Of a stretch of 64,000 nucleotides of DNA, positions 26,781 through 39,149 are shown in pieces. Every line of letters starts with the position of its first letter. The first letter of the stretch is position 1. A program made the translations under genes and the position numbers. The DNA lies in the NCBI GenBank assembly GCA_963854835.1, contig OY978525.1, positions 86,983,671 through 87,047,670 of the forward strand, read 5' to 3'. The notes beneath the pieces are model-generated. The model worked only from the letters and a program-made list of their open reading frames with translations. It did not search any database and had not been told where the DNA came from. Source of the DNA: Megamerina dolium (lineage: Eukaryota; Arthropoda; Insecta; Diptera; Megamerinidae).

Positions 26781-28320
26781 AGGATACAAGATGAATACAT
26801 TTCCTATTTTTAGTTTGAGATACTTCCCACTCTATCTTGAAATTGTGTAAAACCAACTGAAATTTTGAATGGCAAAAATATATTACAAAATCATTTTTAA
26901 TTAACAACTTCAAAGTGAATATTTTGTTTAGTCCTTTAAAGTTTCTGGAACTAACTGTGTAGCAACTTTAACAGTCATGTTAATTTGTAGCGATGCAAGG
27001 TATAGCAAATTTGCAAAAGCTTACAATGCCAAATAAATTTTATTTACAAAAAAAGGGGTTTCAAATTCATTTAGTGTTATATATTACATATTGCTAGAAT
27101 TCATTTATTTGGCACTTATCTAAAAAGTATAAATCTCAGCGATCAAATTCTGTGTTGCTCTTTTTTTTTATTGTACAATATTTGATATTCGTGTTAAAAA
27201 AAAGCACAAAACTAACAGTGTTTTGACGTCCTCGATTTTATACATCTGTAATATATCTGGCATAAATTCGAATATTGTTTTAAATTCTGCTTTTAATTAA
27301 ATATGTGGTAAGAAGAACTAACTGCATAAGTCAAAGTTCTGAATTGTATAGAAGAGCATTTTAAACATTTTTCAATGAAAACGGTAAATCGAATTTCAAA
27401 ATTTTGAAGGTATCAGCACCTTTGATATAAACTTAAGAATTACCTACTCTTAAAAATTGTAATCTGGGTTCTTTTTCCTCGAAGGAAATGAACTTAAATG
27501 AATATCATTTTTTGTTCGTTTTGTTTTTTTTTTATATTCTCTAAATGTTTAATTGCGAACTTTATAAAAAAGTCTCAGTGGTGCATATAACTAAATTTTC
27601 CCTTAGCTCGTCTTAAGCGGTTATTGGATTTTGCAACAAAAATATGCTTTAATAGGTAGTCTACTGAAAAATATTTAACGATATAATTTTTTTTTGTCCT
27701 TGAAAGCAAATATATTTTTAATAAAATTTATATATTAGGTATATGACTATTTAAGTATTAATATCAGACAATAATTTCAAAGAATTATTAATAAGAATTT
27801 CGTATATCGTATTTCCGAAACAATTAGGTTTTTGTATATCGACTGACTAATTGGCTGTAGTGATATAGATCAAATGCAGGTATTTGTGATTCAGCCTTAT
27901 GGTAATAATTATAAATACTTTCTCAACTCACAATTTATTTTGAATATCTATTCAATTTGAAATTATAATTTTTGACTAATGAATAAAATGGTGAGTAGTT
28001 CAACATTTGCAAAAATTGCAAAAACTTCCAAGTTTTGCCCTGCCCTCTATGATTTTTGCAAAAGTTTCTGGCAACCACGAACGTGCGCCAAAGTACAATA
28101 AAAAAACCAAAACAAATAATAAATGAGTCAATTCTGCGCTATACTGATATGGTGGTGGAGGTTTGATATGTATTGTGTTTATGCAAACACTCTGGATAAC
28201 ATTGAATGAGTAAATTTAATAAGAGAAGTACCTACAAATATTATGGACAAACTGATGGCACAATTTATGAAGTGACAAATAAGCAAAACAAAAACAAATA
28301 TATTAATTTTAATGGCACAT
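26781..28320. other. AT-rich spacer, nothing recognised
   Basis: No supported features. It ends at the target duplication of the RTE at 28332. Confidence 0.5.
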
Positions 28321-28331
28321 ACATATCTTAC

Positions 28332-31185
28332 ATCACCGCTCTCCAGGAAATGCGATGGACAGGACAGGGCTGCTCCAAAAGAGCGTCCTGTGACATCTAC
28401 TACAGTTGCCATGCTGAAAGGCACGAATTAGGATGTGGATTTTTGGTCAGCAAGAGACTACGACATCTTGTCTCACAGTTCACGTCTGTGAACGAACCGC
28501 TGGCCACATCCGCATCAAGGCAAAATTTTTCAACATCAGCCTTATATGTGCCCACGCTCCGACAGATGAGAAGGACAATGTGACCAAGGAGAGCTTCTTT
28601 CAGCGCCTCGAAGAAGCTTATGACCGCTGCCCCCGCCACGATATCAAAATCGTGCTTGGCGACTTTAATGCCAGGGTGGGTAAGGAAGGTACCTTTGGTC
28701 CAACTGTCGGAAAATTCAGCCTCCACCAGAACACCTCCGATAACGGAATGAGGCTGATCGACTTCGCCGCAGCACGAAACATGGTAATTGGTGGTACCAG
28801 ATTCCAGCATCTCGACATCCACAAAGCGACATGGCTGTCTCCAGATCAACGTACAAGAAACCAAATTGATCATGTGGTGATTGACGGAAGGCATGCTTCC
28901 AGTGTGATGGACGTGAAATCGATCCGTGGTGCCAACATCGACTCGGATCACTACCTTGTTGCAGCTAAGGTGCGCACACGCTTATGTGTCGCAAATAACA
29001 AGAGAAGTCCCACACAGAGAAAGCTCGACGTCAGTAAGCTGCGATCACCAGAGACAGCAGATGCATTTGCCTTGCGACTATCGGATCTGCTTATGCAGAA
29101 AACTCCCCCACTTGATGATACATGTGCACGGTGGACACATATATCCCACTCCATGACTACTGCTGCCGAGGAGGTAATCGGTTACTACCGGCCTCTGAGG
29201 AATGAGTGGAATGATCAGGAGTGTCGCGACGCTACCGCAGAGAAAAACGCCGCCTATAGAAAAACCCTGCGTGCAGGCGCAACGCGAGCTGTTAAGGAGC
29301 GGTACAGAGAGGAAAGGAGTTCAGAGAGACGTCTTTTCAGGCACAAGAAAAGAGAACAAGAAAGACGCGGGTGTGAGGAGATCGAGATGTGTACCGACAA
29401 GAATGAGACTCGAAAATTCTTCGAAAAGATCAAGCGCCTGAGTGGAGGTTTAAATCCCGGAGCCTCTTCTTGTCGTGATGGAAATGGGAATCTGGTTACG
29501 GATGTCCAGAGTGTACTGAGCCTATGGAGGGAACACTTCTCCACGTTACTGAATGGCGATGCTACGAACAATTCCGCCAGTGGAGGAGATTGCCCGATAA
29601 CCCCAATTACAGATGATGTTGTTGATGTTCCACCACCCGACTATGACGAGGTTGAAACGGCCATTTTAAGGCTGAAGAACAACAAAGCTGCAGGTGCTTA
29701 TGGCCTGCCTGCCGAGTTGTTTAAGACCGGGGGGGATGAGCTGCTCACCCGCATGCACCAGCTCATAAGCAGAATATGGTCGGATGAAAGCATGCCTGAT
29801 GATTGGAGGCTCAGTGTTCTCTGTCCTGTACATAAAAAAGGAGACCCCACAATTTGCGCCAACTACCGTGGAATGAGTCTCCTGAGCATAGCGTACAAGG
29901 TTCTATCGAGCGTACTGTGTGAAAGGTTGAAGCCTATGCTCAGCAACCTGATTGGACCTTATCAGTGTGGCTTCAGACCTGGTAAATCCACCATCGACCA
30001 GATTTTCACACTGCGCCAAATCCCGGAGAAGACCCAAGAAAAACAGATCGACACACACCACCTATTTGTTGATTATAAAGCCTCTTTCGACAGTCCGGTA
30101 AGGGATTACCTCTACGCAACAATGTCTGAGTTCGGTATTCCTGCAAAGCTCATTCGACTTTGTAGAATGACACTGCATAACTCCCGTTGTGCAGTGAAAA
30201 TTGGGAAGGACCTCTCCGCACCGTTTAATACCGAACGGGGTTTCAGACAAGGTGATTCGTTATCGTGCGACTTCTTCAATCTTATTATGGAGAAAATAAT
30301 ACGAGCTGCTGATCTACGACATAATGGCACTATCTTCAACAAAGGTGTCATGCTGTTAGCGTATGCCGACGATATTGACATAATCGGCATGAACACGCGA
30401 GCAGTCAGTGCAGCATTCTCAGAGTTGGAAAGAGAGTCGCGTCGGATGGGTCTCACGGTGAACGAGGGCAAGACGAAGTATCTAGTGTCAACAAACAAAG
30501 AGTCCCGGCGTCTTGGACAGCACGTCACTGTTGACAACTACGCTTTTGAAGTAGTAAGGGACTTTGTCTATCTTGGAACCAGCATTAACAGCAGTAATGA
30601 CGTCAGCTTGGAGATCATGCGTAGGATAACTCTTGCTAACAGGTGTTACTTTGGGCTGAGTAAGCAATTGAGAAGTCGAGGCCTCTCTCGAAGAACGAAA
30701 ACTACACTCTACAAGTCTCTCATCATGCCTGTCCTAACATATGGCGCTGAAACCTGGACAATTTCCACCTCGAATGAGCGAATACTTGGAGTTTTCGAGA
30801 GAAAAGTCCTACGCAAGATCTTTGGACCTATTTGAGTTGGTGGCGAGTACCGAATAAGGTACAACCATGAGCTGTACGAGCTGTATGCCGATATTGACAT
30901 AGTAAAGCGCATCAAAATCCAGCGGCTGCGCTGGTTAGGTCATGTCGAGCGAATGGAAGAATACGCTCCAGCTAAGAGAGTGTTATATTCTGAACCCGCT
31001 GGAGGACGACGCAAAAGAGGAAGACCAAACCTCCGGTGGAAAGACCAAGTACTGGAGAACCTGACGGCGCTTGGAATTTCTAACTGGCGCCAGCTAGCGA
31101 AGAACAGAGATGGCTGGCGAAGCATGTTATTTTCGGCCTAAATCGATATTCGGTTGTTATGGCCACAAAAGTAAGTAAGTAAGTA
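28332..31185 (+). mobile_element. RTE-clade LINE copy RTE-2, best preserved in the window
   Basis: 2.85 kb, flanked by the 11-bp direct repeat ACATATCTTAC (28321-28331 and 31186-31196) and ending in a short GTAA tail (31171-31187). The 5' end is truncated within the endonuclease (it begins at the ITALQEMRW motif), so about 60-70 N-terminal codons plus the 5' UTR are lost. It belongs to the same family as RTE-1, RTE-3, RTE-4 and the remnant at 58 kb, and is colinear with RTE-1 throughout. Confidence 0.95.
28335..31141 (+). pseudogene. RTE endonuclease-reverse transcriptase, two lesions
   Basis: The polyprotein nicks target DNA and copies its own RNA. One uninterrupted frame of about 800 codons (28433-30835) carries the endonuclease (NISLICAHAPTDEKD, LGDFNARVG, NQIDHVVIDG, SDHYLV), a Lys/Arg/Glu-rich linker (RRLFRHKKREQERR), and the RT (NNKAAG, RGMSLLSIAYKVL, FVDYKASFDSP, RQGDSLSC, YADD at 30362-30373). 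A TGA at 30833-30835 replaces Cys of RTE-1. The same frame then continues to the TAA at 31139-31141 with RLRWLGHVERM and GRRKRGRPNLRWKD. One base is missing near 28507 relative to RTE-1, which shifts the first ~55 codons. The RT catalytic Asp pair is intact. The gene is therefore almost whole but cannot be functional as it stands. Confidence 0.9.
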
Positions 31186-31196
31186 ACATATCTTAC

Positions 31197-32166
31197 AGAA
31201 TATATACATATTACGAGTATGAAAAGCACAAAAATTGAAAATTGTATATTCCTATATTAGAACTGAGCCATTCAAATAAAGTCATTACATGTATATATGT
31301 ACAAATACTTGAATATGTAGAAAGTAAACTTCTCAAATTTGCATATACGAGTACTTAATGGCATATACATACATAAATCCTTTTATTTAAAAATACGAGG
31401 TCGAGAAACCTTACTAAAGGTAAAAAGAAGCAATGATCTCTCTATCTCTTACTCATTTACTACTATAAGATATTATAGTATATACACATACTTAAGTTAA
31501 TATTACAATATTTTTCTTTTTTTTTAAATTATCATATTCTTTTATTACCATTCCATTAAAATTGTTTCCGCATAAAGCATTTCCTAAAGAATTTTTATAT
31601 CTCCACAAGAGACTGCACAGGTACGTGCACATGGATAATCACAGAAAACGTCACATTATAACAATAATAAAATTTAAATTCTTAATGAATTCTGCATATG
31701 ACTGGCAGTTGAAACAGCAACGGTAGTAACAACATCAACAACGACAACCACCACCTCTACCGCTAACCGTAATCATCAGAAAATGATTAAATTAATTCAA
31801 ACTAGTTTTACTTTGATCACTGCAAATTCATTTAAATGAAAGAATTAAAAATTTTTTAAATTATTTAGTATAGCGAATGCTCTTATAAAATTACTCGTAA
31901 TGTAATGTTTTAATAAAGGTAATATAAATTCTAAATATTTCACACATTTTAATTAATTATCGCATTAATGAAATGTTGGAATATTATAATTTTTTTTTCC
32001 AATTACACCAACTGTTGATTCGAGTATAGTTTGCCTATAAATATGTTAGTGCAGATGCGCAGCTATCGATACTTATTTTACAATTAAGTAATACACTATG
32101 TCCCATTGAAACAACATCATATAGATTCATACTTTTAATGGTAATTTGAAATACCTAAGTATCTGT
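31197..32166. other. AT-rich spacer, nothing recognised
   Basis: A polypyrimidine run lies near 31512-31530 and a CAACAACGACAACCACCACC low-complexity run near 31735. No gene seen. Confidence 0.5.
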
Positions 32167-32431
32167 GGGTGCCGTAGCACAGCGGTTAGTGTGTTGGCCT
32201 TCTGATCTGTAGGTCGTGGGTTCAATCCCCGGCTGAAGCATAACAAATTTGATATCGAAAAGATTTTTCTTTCGAACGGTACCCACCTGTCGGCAAGCAA
32301 TTGGCAAAGCTTCTAAAAGAACTCTGTGATAAAGCTCAGAAAAAGTGATGCCGCAAGAGTTCTGCCGTTCGGAGCCGGCTAAAATAAGTTGGTCCCTTCT
32401 AATACTGTCTAAAATTGAACACGCAAAACAG

Positions 32432-32433
<2 letters not shown>
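32167..32433 (+). mobile_element. tRNA-derived SINE with full tRNA-like head
   Basis: The head starts TGGGTGCCGTAGCACAGCGG with an A box (TAGCACAGCGGTTAGTG) and a B box (GGTTCAATCCC) at about 32219. The body runs TTCGAACGGTACCCACCTG, AAGCAATTGGCAAAGC, then CGTTCGGAGCCGGCTAA and ends near TTGAACACGCAA. A (TA)n tract follows directly at its 3' end. This is the clearest plus-strand copy of the family. Confidence 0.9.
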
Positions 32434-32517
<84 letters not shown>

Positions 32518-32519
32518 TA

Positions 32520-32585
<66 letters not shown>
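32434..32585. repeat. (TA)n microsatellite, interrupted
   Basis: TA repeats with two interruptions near 32510-32525. It lies exactly at the 3' end of a SINE and runs into the repeat copy at 32590. Confidence 0.95.
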
Positions 32586-32587
<2 letters not shown>

Positions 32588-32589
32588 AA

Positions 32590-33110
32590 TAATAAGGAAC
32601 AACTTTTGCATATTATACTAATCTACACCCAAAATATGGTTGACTTTGACGAATTATTTTGGTAGTTATGGTGGTTTTAAAGGGAATAATTTAAAGGAGG
32701 TTTTAAGATAATTCCGTGGCTTAGCATGGGAGCTATATAAAAAGCGGGCGTCGCTTACCTCTTTCTTGTAAATCTAATTAACTTTGCAATATTAATCCAC
32801 ACCTTAAATTTTGTAAGTTATGGCGGTTAAAATTTTTTTTAATTTCCGCAACATTGTATTGGAGCCCCAATAAGAAGTGTGCGTGGCTCGCTGAATTCTA
32901 CGAGCTGAATTTCAATTTAAAAGAAGTACAGACACTTTGTATGGGAGCTACTATAAAAAGTAGTCGTGGCTCGCCTATTTCTGGGAGGATTATGTATCAG
33001 TATAATATAACTCCACTTCCCAAATATTGTTGGTCCAGATGGTATATTAAGTGAGTTATAGCAAGTTAAAGGTTTTGAAAATTCCGGGGTTAGTCGCTTT
33101 GAATGCTTTG
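32590..33110. repeat. Partial second copy of the 21.3-22.5 kb dispersed repeat
   Basis: It matches the left half of the earlier repeat (CCCAAAATATGGTTGACTTT, then CTTACCTCTTTCTTGTAAAT) and then a shortened middle. It ends at GGGGTTAGTCGCTTTGAATG. The TATACCCTG left end is replaced by (TA)n and the right third is missing. The middle has at least one internal deletion. Confidence 0.75.
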
Positions 33111-34047
33111 AATGTATATATCATATTTAAATACAACTTACCTTGAATATATAGAAAATATAAATATTCTAATTGATCTTTGGCTATTATCGTATCTAAT
33201 GTCGGATTAGTTGATTGATCATTTTCTGTTTTCAAATTTGAGCATTAAAATGTGTATAAGCTTCTTTTGTTTTTGTTATATAGATAATTCGATTAATTGT
33301 AATTCACATAAATTAAAATTATTGCACATCTATTATTAAGTTTATAGCACATTCGTACACATATACCTGTATGTAGTAAATATATAATTTTCTTGACCTT
33401 AAAAGAGCTTGACACCGATTTAATTTATTACATGCATACATATATTAATTTATTTAATTTCATGTACCCGTAGAGTAGTAGGTAGTTGTACTTGATTATT
33501 TAGACACATATAAAATTTTGTAAAACATTTTTAGCCTTATAAACATTTCTTTTAAATCAAACGTTTTCAACTACACATTAGGAATATTCAATTTGTTTGA
33601 ATTTATTTATTTTTTTTTTTTTGTTTTTCTCGTAAGTCTATCTCCGCTATGATCTGTTTAACTTAATTGAAATTGTAATAAATTCAGTCATTTAATTTAA
33701 TTTTCTTTTTCAATAAAGAAGCACAGATTTATGACAGACACGACAGTACTTACTTAAGTAATATTGAACTCACATGAACACAACAAAGTGACGATAAAAT
33801 GCATCGATAGATATCAGACGATATGTTGTATATGCATATACGATGTATAAATTAATTGTTGCGGGTTAATTATTTACAAGATATTTATTACAATTTTTAA
33901 TAATTTGTTTCTTTTTATTTGAAGCATTCTTTTAAATTTTACGCCACTTTCGAATGTGTATTTGCACAGCCTTACCCTGCTTACGTGCAGCTTATATCGC
34001 GAATACTAAACGTAATGTCTTTTGTGTATTATTATTTTTATTATGAT
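33111..34047. other. AT-rich spacer, nothing recognised
   Basis: No supported features. Confidence 0.5.
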
Positions 34048-34244
34048 TATTATTCTTTATTCTTTATACTCTTCTATCTGCTACAAGTATATGTGTATGT
34101 ATTATTGCTCAGCGTTGTTTCTCTGAATATTATATGTATTTATGCTATTATTCTTTATTCTTTATACTCTTCTATCTGCTACAAGTATATGTGTATGTAT
34201 TATTGCTCAGCGTTGTTTCTCTGAATATTATATGTATTTATGCT
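34048..34244. repeat. Perfect 98-bp tandem duplication
   Basis: 34048-34145 is repeated without a mismatch at 34146-34243 (blocks CTTCTATCTGCTACAAGTAT and TCAGCGTTGTTTCTC occur twice, offset 98). No coding meaning is seen. Confidence 0.9.
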
Positions 34245-34319
34245 TAATTTTTGTGTTTTTTGTTTTGTCGTCTTTATTCGATTTGTATTCTGCTTCTTCA
34301 ATAAATATGCGCAAACATT

Positions 34320-35030
34320 AGGAAAGACCCCCACCGTTTGTGTGACGTGCATGCGTCCGTGCGTGCGGCGTGCGGCGTGTAATGTAAATGAGCTTGTGTA
34401 CATACATATATGTATGTACATACATTCACACGGGTGTCGCGGTGCGAACTTGTAAACGACCGACAATCAAACGAAGCGTCAACAACAACGATACATACAT
34501 ATCTACTTGTGTAGTGTATGTTTTATCAAGACGTAGTTCATAATGACGAACTAGTCGCTAGTCGCAACAGCAACATCATCAGCAACTCCAATTTATAAGT
34601 GGGTATTCATGTATGAGTTCACATGTACATGCACTATTCAAGACGACTACCAGACGTGCTGTTACTGCTGCATTCACTGACGGAGCGACAGCGATCACAT
34701 TATACTCGTACTGTTTACGTTGGATGACACGTTCCTCACGTTTACGTCTCTCTAATTCGTATGAGTGTGAACAAAACTATATTTGCTTATTGCTATTGTT
34801 GCTGCTGCTACTACTACAACAACTACTACTACTATTACTATTATCGTTCACGCGTCATTCGTAAAGCGACCGTAGACTTAGAATGTAGATACCTATATAT
34901 GTATCTCAACGAACAGAAAGATGCGTGTATCCAATGATTCTGTCGGCACGAAACTGATTACAAACGTACGGAATTTTTGCACAAATGCTAAAGACCGTAC
35001 GAGTCTGTACGAGCAAGTGCTTGAATATAT
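34320..35030. other. GC-richer stretch, possible host regulatory or untranslated sequence
   Basis: Unlike its surroundings this part is rich in CpG and mixed sequence (for example CGTGCATGCGTCCGTGCGTG, then GCGGCGTGC). It contains CAACAGCAACATCATCAGC-type triplets, a CTG/CTA/ACT triplet run (34789-34845) and several CGTACG-like palindromes. It shows no transposon motif. Open frames in it (34240-34455, 34613-34864) have no domain. It could hold a promoter or 5' UTR of a host gene or simply be unique intergenic DNA. Confidence 0.3.
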
Positions 35031-35052
35031 ATGTGTGTGTGTGTGTGTGTGA
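35031..35052. repeat. (TG)n microsatellite
   Basis: About 11 TG units after ATATATATG. Confidence 0.9.
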
Positions 35053-35257
35053 ATCCAATCCATCTGTATTATACTACTTATATAGTAGAGCGAACTGCTT
35101 GTTGCACATTATTTCTGCTTTCTCATTGTCTACCTCTATCCAAAATCATGCTCATGCATGAGTATGCGCAAGATATACATCATATTGAGATAAGTTGAGA
35201 CGCAAATGTTGCTAAACATTTCGTATGAGTACAGTAACATTTACTCTTTCGTATAGG

Positions 35258-35430
35258 AGGGCGGGCTGATAAGTCGATGATAAAGGAAACGCAGAATTAA
35301 TGCCTTATTAACCTTGTCCTGTGAGGTTCCAACTTTCATAAACGCTTCTCTGTTTCAGCGACGATCTCATCATCGGACTCAAATCCTTTACTTTCAATCC
35401 ATATTTCCTACACACTTATCGTCATGATCA
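35258..35430 (-). pseudogene. Irritans-type mariner, 3' end fragment
   Basis: The minus strand reads GFESDDEIVAETEKRL then KLEPHRTR, matching the C-terminal end of mariner transposases (S-D-D/E-E-V-I-A-E-T-E then a K-L-E-R segment). It is followed by GACTTATCAGCCCGCCCTCC, which resembles an irritans-group terminal repeat. Only the last ~60 codons and the end remain. Confidence 0.55.
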
Positions 35431-36320
35431 CTTGTCACATTGAATTTTCTGTTGAGTTTTTATAGGAAATAAGTAAAAACTACTTAACAATAACGCCAAT
35501 TGTGCAATTTTACAAGAAAAAACGATGGTGTTTTATACCCAATAACATCGTTTGAAAGCAATGCGCAGCCTGCAAATATTCAAATACAACCAAACTCCAC
35601 ACCTCAAACTGTAAGTAATTACCTTGCAAATTAGATTTTATTCCCAAACGTGACTTTGCCTTGACAATGGAATTATTGCATTTAAATAAAAATATATTTA
35701 TATTTATATATATATTTATTTATATTGCATAAAAATATATTTAAAATGTTCATTTTTATTGAAAATATTCGTGGAGTTTGCACATCAAAATTCTCAAAAA
35801 TTTCATACCTGACCACAGCATTTTACTTGCTATCGATGATCATGTTTTCTCGGTAATGACCTTTACATGATAATGCAGAGTCCCATGTATACACTACACT
35901 AAATGGCAAGGGAGAGCAACTTTGGAATAATATGAGCCCGAATAAAATTTACGTTTTTTTCCGCGGCCTATATTAGTTAATTGACACTTTTTTTGACAGG
36001 TTGCCATTACTATATGGTGCTATTATTAAAAACGAATGAGGTATTGACCAAAAGCTCGTAAGATTAAATTTACTGAGTAGCGAAAATATCTGTGGTTTGC
36101 TAGTTATACGAGGTACCATTATACTTCCATCATAGCCAAGTTTTGTTTCTACACAATATTTCTAAAAATTCCGCAATGTGCACTTGCACTATCTGTATTT
36201 TATAATAAATAACTCACTTTTGCACAATCTATTTCACATAGAATATCATATTGAAGTTCTGTAGTACTTATAAGTTACGAGTAAAATTTAGGACCACGAC
36301 TAGGCTCAATATATTGTTGC
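35431..36320. other. Spacer, nothing recognised
   Basis: No supported features. Confidence 0.45.
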
Positions 36321-36321
36321 T

Positions 36322-36437
36322 TTCGAACGATGGTCACCTGCCGGAGACTAATTGGGAATTCTATTTTCTAAAAGATCTTTGTGAAATCCCTAAGAAAAAT
36401 TAATGTCATTAGAGTTCTGCTGTCCAAACCTAATAGG
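36322..36437 (+). mobile_element. SINE remnant, degraded
   Basis: Blocks TTTCGAACGATGGTCACCTG, TTCTAAAAGATCTTTGTGA and AGAGTTCTGCTGTCCAAACC align in order with the SINE body at 32270-32400. The tRNA head and 3' end are not recognisable. Confidence 0.6.
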
Positions 36438-36597
36438 GACACGGGCAAAAGATTCTTCGTAGTCAACATATTTTAATTCATATATAGCTAACACTATAGT
36501 TATCAATTTCATAGTATTTACAATAGTGTAAACTAAATATGACTAAAATTGTTATCTTCTTTGTATGGGTATTGTGAGTAATATTTCACTTCCGAGC

Positions 36598-36861
36598 CAG
36601 AAAGGCCCATTGTGATACCACAGAGCTTCTCTTCCAATACTGTTGTGCGTGTTAAATTTGGACAGCATTAGAAGGGAACTACTTATATTAGCCGGTTCCG
36701 AACCACAAAACCATTGTGACATCACTTTAACTTAGTTTTGCCACAGAGCTCTTTTTAAGAAGCATTTTTGGTAAATTGTTACTGCCGGAAAAATTGCCAA
36801 TTCTTGCCGGCAGGTGGGTACCCTTTTCGATATCAAATTTTATTATGCTTCAGGCACCCAC
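36598..36861 (-). mobile_element. tRNA-derived SINE, diverged copy
   Basis: Minus-strand copy of the SINE body: GAGCTTCTCTTCCAATACTG, GCCGGTTCCGAACCAC, GCCGGCAGGTGGGTACCC. It ends at CAGGCACCCACTGC, which retains part of the tRNA-like head. It lies about 160 bp from the plus-strand remnant, in inverted arrangement. Confidence 0.8.
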
Positions 36862-39149
36862 TGCTTTTATGGTAGTTTCACATTAGAAAACCCGTCCTGA
36901 TTATAAAAATATGCTACATCAGAGAATTGCATACATAAATGAAAATGGTATTTGCTCTATATCTAAGATATACGTATTCACAGAGATATTCATTAATGTT
37001 GATATTGCCATATTTTGTATCATATTTTATAGTATGTATATATTTTTTAATGTTGGTTTGATGCTTTCTTGAATAGCCTGTGATTAGTATAACTTTCAAA
37101 TTTTTCTATTGGCATTAAATTATTTGATAAAATCATGCTTTTTCATCGTGCTCATTGACATGATTATTTTTTATATTCTTAAATATTATTCATCATCAGA
37201 TTGTTTTATATTATATTTAATGTACGTATGTATGAATACTGTAAAAGAAGTGACATTTATCTGTTCAGTTGTCTAATATCAATTATTCATTGAAATCGGT
37301 ATTGAATGTGACTAAAGAAGTATTTATTTTTAAATTTAGGATACAGTATATGTCCGTTATAAATATGTATACCCATTACTCGTAATATTCTTATATATGG
37401 GCATTTCTTACAAAAGATCAACCACATCTTGGAAAATGTTAATTGCCGGAAAATTATTTTTAACATCCCATTCCCAAAAACCAATATTATCTAGCTGTGA
37501 GATGGCACTCATAGTTGTCCATTCGCATCTATTTTTAATACTTGGCATGATAAGGAATAGCATGGATCCAATGCCAAATTTTGGTATTATAGGTCGAAGG
37601 TTTTATATAAAGAAACGCCGTAAAAATTGTACCCTATTTTTATTTTTCACTTACACGCAGTACTCATTTAGTGTAACAAAACAACGAATCACGTCCGTAA
37701 TCCAGAAGATGCCCGTATATTTATATACATTTCTATCTATCGTTTTTTTAGATATTCATAAGACATAAACAGTACATAGGTCAATTTTAATTCAAAATTA
37801 ATTGGTAGAGCAAAATATCTGCCCTACGAAACCAATTGTTGTTATTAATAATTAATCACTTTGAATATATATTATTAGTATATATTATTCATGGCATATA
37901 TAAGTATTCAATAACCTGTAAAATTTGCAAAAGAATGCATTGAAAAATCTCATTTCATCACGAAGGTAATATTTGCTTGACAAGCATGCAATCTAAAGAA
38001 ATTTATTTCAGACATAATCGTGTATACATTCGGAAATTTATGTAGGTACATATACATATGTAGACATACATTAGACACACATATATGTATATGTATGTAT
38101 ATGTACTAGAGTCTGCCAATGGATGGAAAATACTATAATTGCATGCAAGCAAAACAGTGCACTGAACTTTGGAATGAAAACGAAATGAAAAATACAATAA
38201 TTAGCGTATAGATAAATATGTACACTATATGCATATGGATGGTATGCGTGTATACTCAATGCAGACACAAACATTGCACTTAATTATATCGAATGCACAC
38301 TCGTATGTATGTATATATGGGGATGTATACATATGTATATCAAGGGGATCCACCAAAAAAACTGCTTTGTTTTTACCAGTAAACCGTGAAGTTTGCTTTA
38401 TTCTTTTACATCAACAGAAATATTAACGCTAAATAGAAAGCCGTTCATATACTAAATTGTTTTAAATAGAACTTTAGTCAACAAGTTTTAGTTGTAAAAA
38501 ATTTGGATTTCAAATTATTTCTTTAGTAAACGGTCTCAGATAATAGAAACATTTAATTTGGAAAGTGAGGTGTCTCAATGTATACATGTACATACACTAT
38601 ATGTATGGATGCCTAATTTATGTGGTACATTGTTGGTGTTGTGCATTCATTGTGATTTAATGAAAACCAGCGTCAATATATTGTAGATACTATATATTCT
38701 CTTTTTTTCTGTTGTCATATTTTGAGTACATTCGCAATCCACAACAAAACATATGAAATTGTTCGACAAACTGTATGCAACATATGTTCACTGAAAGAAG
38801 GTGTTTCTGCAGAGTGTTGAGCTTTGCAATGTAGACTAAAAGTAAAAAAATATTGTTCTCAGTAAAGTTTCCTACGTCAGCATGAAATATTAAGCGTAAC
38901 AACGCATTTTATGGTAGCATTATGTAGATTGCCATTATTGGAAGCTTATTGCATAAATTTTGATCTTCGAATGTGCTACTGTGTAAACCTTATTTGTACA
39001 GAAGATGAATAGAATCTCGCCATTGTTGAGCTTAATGTTGATAAAAACCGAATCGTAACGGCAAAGTACGCAGTTTGTGTTTGATCAGTTTTTGAAATTT
39101 TTCGTAAAATATAAATGTAAACTTACATAAATCGTTTGATTTAACCCTC
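36862..39149. other. AT-rich stretch without recognisable genes
   Basis: Open frame 37397-37768 (plus, 123 codons) and its antisense frame lack any motif I know. The rest is TATA-rich sequence with ACATACATA runs. Confidence 0.45.

Noticed and set aside
29254..29571. Open frames antisense to the RTE polyprotein
   Set aside because: Shadows of the coding strand; the same shadows occur antisense to RTE-1.
32165..32240. Possible tRNA gene
   Set aside because: Same reason: this is the head of a SINE copy.
37397..37768. 123-codon open frame
   Set aside because: No domain and no codon bias; AT-rich chance frame.
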